From JAHBWI01 sp035715525 (GTDB lineage: Bacteria; Nitrospirota; Nitrospiria; Nitrospirales; Nitrospiraceae): a stretch of 10,861 nucleotides of DNA. Below, one piece after another: positions 6,278 through 10,861 of this stretch. A program made the position numbers and the translations under genes. The notes beneath the pieces were generated by a model that saw only the letters and a list, made by a program, of their open reading frames with translations, had not been told where the DNA came from and searched no databases. Position 1 is the first letter of the stretch; the number at the start of each line of letters is the position of its first letter. Location: positions 1-10,861 of the forward strand of contig DASTLA010000146.1 in assembly GCA_035715525.1 (NCBI GenBank), given 5' to 3'.

Positions 6278-6745
6278 TATCGTAGACGCTGGGGTCTCTG
6301 TATCGACTGGTGCGGACTGCTGCTCGTCCTATTGCTTCCAATGTCTGTTGCGGCCGAAGGCTTGCCTGCACTAACCGAAAAAATACAGGCAGGCGCCGAG
6401 AAGGTGGGGCAAGCGACGGAAGCGTCCACGGATCAAGCCGGTTACAATGCGTTGCAGCTCCAAATTGAGTCCAACCGAAGCCTCTTGATGCACAGCCTGA
6501 TCATCGCTGCGGTGGTTTCGCTGGTGGTCGTTCTGGGCTTTGTGACCTACATCGGTCCCAAGGGCCCTGACTCGCTTGTCACCGCGAGCGGCCTCGTCCT
6601 CGTCATCTACTCCACCATGATCGTCGTGGTGTTTGCTCGAAGCAGCGAACAGCTGACCGCTCCGATCGGTGTTCTCGGCGCGATCGCCGGATACCTATTC
6701 GGAAAGGCGACCAAGGGCAGCAATAACTCCGGCGGCTCAACCTAG
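6275..6745 (+). CDS. Small membrane protein with signal peptide and two or three membrane helices
   Basis: A 156-residue protein of unknown function. From the TTG start, residues 1-27 are a signal peptide: YRRRWG, a hydrophobic core with LLLVLLLP, cleavage near SVAA-EG. Residues about 28-68 form a helical periplasmic stretch rich in Ala, Glu, Gln and Lys. Then come a membrane helix at about 73-95 (LIIAAVVSLVVVLGFVTYIG), a second at about 102-121 (LVTASGLVLVIYSTMIVVVF), and a shorter Gly/Ala-rich one at about 129-145 (PIGVLGAIAGYLFG). The tail is short and polar, with Lys, Gly, Ser and Asn. Short helical proteins with an AGYLFG-like last helix are common in bacteria, but I know of no assigned role; a scaffold or holin-like function would be a guess. 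It follows the small helical protein by 55 bp, probably in one operon. Confidence 0.78.
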   Translation: MYRRRWGLCIDWCGLLLVLLLPMSVAAEGLPALTEKIQAGAEKVGQATEASTDQAGYNALQLQIESNRSLLMHSLIIAAVVSLVVVLGFVTYIGPKGPDSLVTASGLVLVIYSTMIVVVFARSSEQLTAPIGVLGAIAGYLFGKATKGSNNSGGST

Positions 6746-6761
6746 CGACGACGCCGTCGCT
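6744..6761 (+). other. Perfect 7-bp hairpin overlapping a stop codon
   Basis: AGCGACG (6744-6750) pairs exactly with CGTCGCT (6755-6761) around a 4-nt loop. It begins within the TAG stop of the membrane protein gene. No T-run follows, so it is not a classical intrinsic terminator. It could protect the transcript end or cause a pause. Confidence 0.45.
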
Positions 6762-6873
6762 CACCAGCGACAGCCCGGCCTGGTTTGCTGCACACCCATA
6801 AGCCTCCATCAGGATTCCCCGGCGCATCATCGGTTTTTCGAGCTGGCATTGGGCATCGCCGGCGTCTTATCCT

Positions 6874-7194
6874 GTGACTATGGGCACCGCCACGTACAAG
6901 TCCGTCAGGGAAGCCATCCAGGGTTTGGCTGCACGCGGGTTCAGCGCCAATTTCGAAATGATTGGCAGTACTTTTCAAGCAGTCGATAAGGGAAAAACGT
7001 TCACCCCCGCTGAGCTCACGATCGTAGAGCATCATCGTTTTGAAGGCGCAAGCGATCCCGAGGACCTTGCCGTCGTCTATGTCATTGCGGCCCAAGACGG
7101 TACACGTGGGGTGCTGGTCGATGCGTACGGCGTCTATGCGAATCCGGAGATCTCGGCATTCTTAAAAAGCGTAAAGATGCAAGAAAGCCTCTAA
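6874..7194 (+). CDS. Conserved small soluble protein of an uncharacterised family
   Basis: A 106-residue protein with no signal peptide or membrane segment, so probably cytoplasmic. The pattern is a helix with REAIQGLAARGFSANF, then a central part leading to HHRFEGASDPEDLAVVYVIA, then GTRGVLVDAYGVYANPE. I recognise this as a widespread family of about 100 residues, common in Bacteroidetes, whose members are often labelled 'phosphoribosylpyrophosphate synthetase'. That label does not fit: the protein is far too short and has no PRPP-binding loop. The true function is unknown. The frame opens at GTG 6874 and an ATG follows two codons later at 6880. Neither has a clear ribosome site, and 6880 is equally likely. 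It lies 128 bp after the membrane protein gene and 142 bp before the GH13 gene, so it is probably a separate unit. The gene is real; the exact start is unsure. Confidence 0.82.
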   Translation: MTMGTATYKSVREAIQGLAARGFSANFEMIGSTFQAVDKGKTFTPAELTIVEHHRFEGASDPEDLAVVYVIAAQDGTRGVLVDAYGVYANPEISAFLKSVKMQESL

Positions 7195-7336
7195 AAGACC
7201 GTTCGATCTCGGCCCCACGCACTGTATCATCCTCTTGCAGGCCCGCACTCCTGCTGCCCACGCACTTGGCGGTGCAGTATTTTCATCTGCCGCTTGTCGG
7301 AACTGGCAGGCTTAAGGTAGGGTCGAAGCGGACACC

Positions 7337-9007
7337 ATGTCTGCGACCGAACCGAACATCCCCTGGTGGCAATCCGCAGTCGTCTATCAGATATACCCCT
7401 GGTCGTTCCAGGACTCCAACGCCGACGGGGTCGGCGATCTCCCGGGCATCATCAGTCGGCTCGATTACCTCAAGGGCACCGCCGACTCGCTGGACATCGA
7501 CGCCATCTGGCTGTCCCCGCTCTATCCCTCGCCCATGCATGACTTCGGCTACGATGTCATGGATTACTGCGCCATCGATCCGCGCTTCGGGACGCTGGCG
7601 GACTTCGATCGTCTCGTGGCAGAAGCCCACCGTCGAGACATTCGCATCGTCATGGATCTGGTCCTCAACCACACGTCCGACCAACATCCGTGGTTCGTCG
7701 AATCGCGCTCGTCCCGCACCTCCGCGAAACGCAACTGGTATTACTGGGCCGACGGCAAGGAAGGACATCGCCCTCCCAACAACTGGGCCGCGCGCTTCGG
7801 CGGATCGGCCTGGACCAAAGACGAGCACACAGATCAGTACTATCTCCATTCGTTTCTGCCGGAACAACCGGACCTGAACTGGAGCAATCCTGCCGTGCGC
7901 GACGCAATCTTCGATGTGGTGCACTTCTGGCTGGAGCGTGGCGTGGACGGCTTCCGGCTCGACGCAATCAACTGGCTCGGAAAGGACACCAGCTGGCCCG
8001 ATAACCCACGCCGGCTGAGCTGGCGAAGTTATTACCGTCAGGTGCACCGTTACGACCGTGACCAACCCCAAGGCCACGAAGCGCTCAGAGCCTTACGGGC
8101 CGCGGTCAAGAATCACCCCGACACCATGCTCGTCGGCGAGGCTGCGTCGGACACCCCTGGCGGGCCTGCGGCATTCTATGGGAGCGGCTCGAACGAGCTG
8201 CATAAAGTGTTCGATTTCCGCCTGCTCCGCTCGCCCTGGCGCGCGGAAGTCTTCGGCCGCCTCATCCCGGAGAGCGACCGGGCCGTACCGCGCGGCGGCT
8301 GGCCGCCCGTCGTCTTCAGCAACCACGATCAGTCCCGGCATATCGATCGCTACGGCAAGGGCGGAGATCCCGCTCGTCGCGCCCGGGCTGCCGCCCTGCT
8401 GCTGTTCACGCTTCGCGGCACACCCTTTGTCTATTATGGGGAAGAGTTGGGCTTGCGTGATGGCAAACTCCGGCGGTCCGACTTGCGCGATCCCTACACG
8501 ATCCGCTACTGGCCATGGAAAAAGGGACGCGATCCGGCGAGGACGCCAATGCCTTGGAATTCTTCCCCGCACGCCGGTTTCACCAGCGGCAAACCCTGGC
8601 TCCCCCTATCGCCGGAGTGGCGGCGGACGAACGTCGTGCACGAACAACGGGATGCCTCTTCGATGCTCTCGCTCTACAAGCGGCTCATCCGGATGAAGAA
8701 GGGATCGAAGGCGCTGACCTTAGGGACCTACCACCCGATCCCCGCCGGTCCGAAGAACTGTCTGCTTTATCAGCGCTTGTCGCAATCCGACGGCCGCACT
8801 GAAGCCATGTTCATCGCCGTCAATTTCAGCGGGCGAGTGCAGCACCTCGCGCTTCCGAGAACGGCTTCGATTCATCGGCGCACTGGCATGCTCGTACTCT
8901 CCACCGATCCGCAGCGAGGCGAAGAAGATTGGAGCGCCGACGGCTTTCGCCTAGGCCCCGACGAAGGAATCGCGGTGAGGTTGCGCGAAGGACCATCCGT
9001 GAATTAA
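7337..9007 (+). CDS. GH13 family alpha-glucosidase (oligo-1,6-glucosidase/maltase type)
   Basis: A complete 556-residue glycoside hydrolase of family 13, acting on alpha-glucosidic bonds of short malto- or isomalto-oligosaccharides. The N-terminus WWQSAVVYQIYPWSFQDSN is typical of the oligo-1,6-glucosidase group. Conserved regions are present in order: DLVLNHTS (107-114), QPDLNW (177-182), GFRLDA with nucleophile Asp209, LVGEA with acid/base Glu268, and FSNHD with transition-state stabiliser Asp331. The (beta/alpha)8 barrel with its B domain spans about 1-470 and a beta domain C ends the chain. Length is normal for the group. The residue after the nucleophile is Ala210, a position linked to alpha-1,4 versus alpha-1,6 preference (Thr versus Val), so specificity is open. 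There is no signal peptide, so it is cytoplasmic. No clear ribosome site precedes the ATG. No trehalose or glycogen genes adjoin it; trehalose synthase activity is less likely but cannot be excluded. Confidence 0.95.
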   Translation: MSATEPNIPWWQSAVVYQIYPWSFQDSNADGVGDLPGIISRLDYLKGTADSLDIDAIWLSPLYPSPMHDFGYDVMDYCAIDPRFGTLADFDRLVAEAHRRDIRIVMDLVLNHTSDQHPWFVESRSSRTSAKRNWYYWADGKEGHRPPNNWAARFGGSAWTKDEHTDQYYLHSFLPEQPDLNWSNPAVRDAIFDVVHFWLERGVDGFRLDAINWLGKDTSWPDNPRRLSWRSYYRQVHRYDRDQPQGHEALRALRAAVKNHPDTMLVGEAASDTPGGPAAFYGSGSNELHKVFDFRLLRSPWRAEVFGRLIPESDRAVPRGGWPPVVFSNHDQSRHIDRYGKGGDPARRARAAALLLFTLRGTPFVYYGEELGLRDGKLRRSDLRDPYTIRYWPWKKGRDPARTPMPWNSSPHAGFTSGKPWLPLSPEWRRTNVVHEQRDASSMLSLYKRLIRMKKGSKALTLGTYHPIPAGPKNCLLYQRLSQSDGRTEAMFIAVNFSGRVQHLALPRTASIHRRTGMLVLSTDPQRGEEDWSADGFRLGPDEGIAVRLREGPSVN

Positions 9008-9087
9008 GCCTCCGAGAGACCGCCGCTCTCCCATCGACCTTTCCCGCTTGCCACCAATCCCTCGCTGCTTTCCACGATCCTACTTCG

Positions 9088-9116
9088 TTGCTTTAGGGTA
9101 TCGGCCCGCGTAACAT
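9088..9116 (+). promoter_or_regulatory. Weak candidate promoter for the Rieske-reductase gene
   Basis: TTGCTT (9088-9093, 3/6) and TAACAT (9111-9116, 4/6) are 17 bp apart. They lie about 50 bp upstream of the ATG at 9162, in the gap after the GH13 gene. Spacing is ideal but the match is modest. Confidence 0.28.
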
Positions 9117-9161
9117 CGACCATAAGCTACGAACGTGCACGCAATCCTTTCGGAGGGGACT

Positions 9162-10721
9162 ATGACCCAGGCAGACGAGGGAGGCCTAGCGGGCCCGGAT
9201 TTCGGTACAGAAGGAGTGGCGGCGAGCGAGCTGCGAGAGGGATCCATGCTGATCGGACACTTCGGCGGAGATCCGGTCCTGCTCGTCCGCAAGGGCCCGG
9301 CCGTGCATGCCATGGGAGCGAAATGTACGCACTATGGCGGCCCGCTGGAACAGGGCCTGTTCGATGGATCGACCGTCCGCTGTCCTTGGCACCATGCCTG
9401 CTTTCGCCCCGACACGGGGGAAGCTTCCCAAGCTCCCGCGATCGATCCGGTCTCTTGTTTCGCGGTCGAGGAACGTGGTGGCCGCCTGTTCGTTACGGGT
9501 ACGACATCACGAGCCGCCGTCGCCGCGTCCACCATTTCTGCTCCGTCGTCGGTCATCATCGTCGGAGGCGGGGCCGCAGGCTTTGCGGCAGCGGAGATGC
9601 TGAAACGCCTGGGATATGCACAACCGGTGACCATCGTTTCGGCCGACGATGCCGGTCCCTATGACCGCCCGAACATCTCGAAGGACTATTTGGCGGGCAC
9701 GGCGCCTGAAGAATGGATTCCTCTGCGACCATCGGATTGGTACGAGATGTCAGGCGTCGAGCTGCTCACGGGCCGCCGCGTCGTGCGGCTCATGCCCGAC
9801 GCGCGGTCGGTGGCGTTGGATGACGGCCGGCGGCTCGAATACGGGGCCTTGCTGCTCGCCACCGGCGCCTCGCCCATCAAGCTCGATGTCCCGGGCGCAC
9901 AATTGCCGCACGTTCGCTATCTACGGAGCCTGAGCGACAGCCGGGCCATCATCGACTGCGCGGCGCAGGTACGACATGCGGTGATCGTCGGCGCAAGTTT
10001 TATCGGGCTGGAGGTGGCGGCTTCGTTGCGGAGAAGACATCTCGAGGTCCATGTCGTGGCGCCGGAGGAGATTCCTATGCAACGGGTGCTGGGCACCGAG
10101 TTAGGCCGCTTCGTGCGCGAGGTCCATGAGCAGCATGGTGTGCGCTTTCACCTGGGACAGACCGTGGCATCCATCGCCGAGCAATCCGTCACGTTGAAGA
10201 ATGGATCCAAGCTCGATGCAGACCTTGTCGTCGTGGGGATCGGTGTCCGACCGAACCTAGACCTGGCTGTACAAGCGGGATTAACGGTGGATCGAGGTAT
10301 CCTCGTGGATGAATACTTGCGGACGAGTGCCCCGGGGATTTGGGCCGGCGGCGACATCGCGCGCTGGCCGGACCGCTACAGCGGCAGCGCCATACGTGTG
10401 GAGCATTGGGTCGTGGCGGAAACCCATGGTCAGGCCGCCGCCCGCAACATGTTGGGGCATAACCAACCCTTCACCGCCGTCCCCTTCTTCTGGAGCGCGC
10501 ATTACGACGTCACGATCGGCTACGTGGGCCATGCACAAGCGTGGGACGACGTGAAGGTTGCAGGCAGCGTCCAGGATCGCGACTGCTTGGTAGCGTATCA
10601 GAAGACCGGTAAGACGCTGGCGGTGGCTTCCATCAACCGCGATGTCGATTCCTTACGCCTGCAGGTTGCCATGGAGCGAGGCGACGTTGCCGCCGTGGAG
10701 GCAATCGTTCGGGGGGATTAG
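9162..10721 (+). CDS. Rieske [2Fe-2S] domain fused to FAD-dependent NAD(P)H reductase
   Basis: A 519-residue cytoplasmic redox enzyme. Residues about 20-113 form a Rieske domain with ligands Cys55-x-His57 and Cys74-x2-His77 (CTH...CPWH). Residues about 130-430 are a two-dinucleotide flavoprotein: an FAD-binding motif VIIVGGGAAG (G135, G137, G140), the YDRPNISKDYLAG stretch, an ATG segment, an NAD(P) motif VIVGASFIG (G277, S279, G282), GIGVRPN, and GIWAGGD with Asp398 contacting FAD. The last part (FFWSAHYDVTIGYVG) matches the reductase C-terminal domain. This order is that of AIFM3-like proteins and of ferredoxin/rubredoxin reductases with an added Rieske domain. It would pass electrons between NAD(P)H, FAD and the iron-sulphur centre; the partner is not shown by the neighbours. 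ATG 9162 was chosen for GGAGGGG at 9152-9158; an upstream GTG (9135) is in frame but has no such site. Confidence 0.94.
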   Translation: MTQADEGGLAGPDFGTEGVAASELREGSMLIGHFGGDPVLLVRKGPAVHAMGAKCTHYGGPLEQGLFDGSTVRCPWHHACFRPDTGEASQAPAIDPVSCFAVEERGGRLFVTGTTSRAAVAASTISAPSSVIIVGGGAAGFAAAEMLKRLGYAQPVTIVSADDAGPYDRPNISKDYLAGTAPEEWIPLRPSDWYEMSGVELLTGRRVVRLMPDARSVALDDGRRLEYGALLLATGASPIKLDVPGAQLPHVRYLRSLSDSRAIIDCAAQVRHAVIVGASFIGLEVAASLRRRHLEVHVVAPEEIPMQRVLGTELGRFVREVHEQHGVRFHLGQTVASIAEQSVTLKNGSKLDADLVVVGIGVRPNLDLAVQAGLTVDRGILVDEYLRTSAPGIWAGGDIARWPDRYSGSAIRVEHWVVAETHGQAAARNMLGHNQPFTAVPFFWSAHYDVTIGYVGHAQAWDDVKVAGSVQDRDCLVAYQKTGKTLAVASINRDVDSLRLQVAMERGDVAAVEAIVRGD

Positions 10722-10810
10722 ATCACCGGACAAGTCCGACCGCTGCGCTACCCTTCCGTAGGCAAGGCATTCCAATAACAAGAGCGAGACTCAGGAAAGG
10801 ATCCACGGTA

Positions 10811-10861
10811 ATGAGGCATTTCCGTAACATCGCCGCGCTGCTGCTGTTGTTGTTCGCTGTG
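10811..10861 (+). CDS. Start of an exported protein gene, cut by the window edge
   Basis: Only 17 codons are present. They read as a signal peptide start: MRHFRN followed by a leucine-rich hydrophobic core. GGAAAGGA lies about 10 nt upstream of the ATG. The product cannot be identified from this fragment. It begins 89 bp after the Rieske-reductase gene on the same strand and could be co-transcribed with it. Confidence 0.65.
   Translation, partial: MRHFRNIAALLLLLFAV

Noticed and set aside
5428..6429. 333-codon open frame on the minus strand
   Set aside because: It is antisense to the cupredoxin-like lipoprotein and the small helical protein. Its composition (Arg, Ser, Pro, His) is that of a shadow frame in GC-rich DNA.
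7283..8077. 264-codon open frame on the minus strand
   Set aside because: It lies opposite the GH13 gene, whose catalytic motifs are all intact; no ribosome site or domain supports it.
9014..9030. GAGAG/CTCTC inverted pair after the GH13 gene as a terminator
   Set aside because: The stem is only 5 bp and no T-run follows.

Overview
The window looks like a chromosomal piece of a Gram-negative, moderately GC-rich bacterium. Signal peptides, a lipobox, an outer-membrane barrel with a terminal aromatic residue and a periplasmic FecR-domain protein all indicate two membranes. The mix of small secreted proteins, a DUF3574 lipoprotein, a TPR/barrel protein, a tandem cupredoxin-like lipoprotein and a Rieske-flavoprotein fusion resembles Nitrospira and relatives. 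That assignment is an inference from gene style, not from a marker gene. No rRNA, tRNA, CRISPR, transposase, integrase or phage gene was seen.

Left part (1-1670): the N-terminal half of a DEAD-box RNA helicase runs leftward off the edge from a GTG start at 563. A 305-bp spacer with an inverted repeat, a 15-bp tandem duplication and a candidate promoter separates it from a small secreted protein (869-1186) and a DUF3574 lipoprotein (1236-1670, probable TTG start).

Centre (1725-5641): a periplasmic FecR-domain protein with a Pro/Ala-rich, Gly/Lys-tailed C-terminus is divergently transcribed from a 543-residue protein with N-terminal TPRs and a C-terminal outer-membrane beta-barrel. Downstream on the same strand is a lipoprotein with two cupredoxin-like domains, preceded by its own plausible sigma-70-type promoter. 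This is the most interesting part. A TPR-barrel next to a lipoprotein is the layout of Slam-type surface-lipoprotein exporters, although the resemblance is only architectural.

Right-centre (5642-7194): three small plus-strand genes lie in a row. They encode a secreted or anchored helical protein (GTG start), a protein with signal peptide and two or three membrane helices (TTG start), and a soluble small protein of a widespread uncharacterised family. None has a function that can be read from sequence.

Right part (7337-10861): a complete GH13 alpha-glucosidase-type enzyme with all catalytic residues, then a fusion of a Rieske [2Fe-2S] domain to an FAD/NAD(P)H reductase, then the first 17 codons of another exported protein cut by the edge. 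These look like independent metabolic genes, not one operon.
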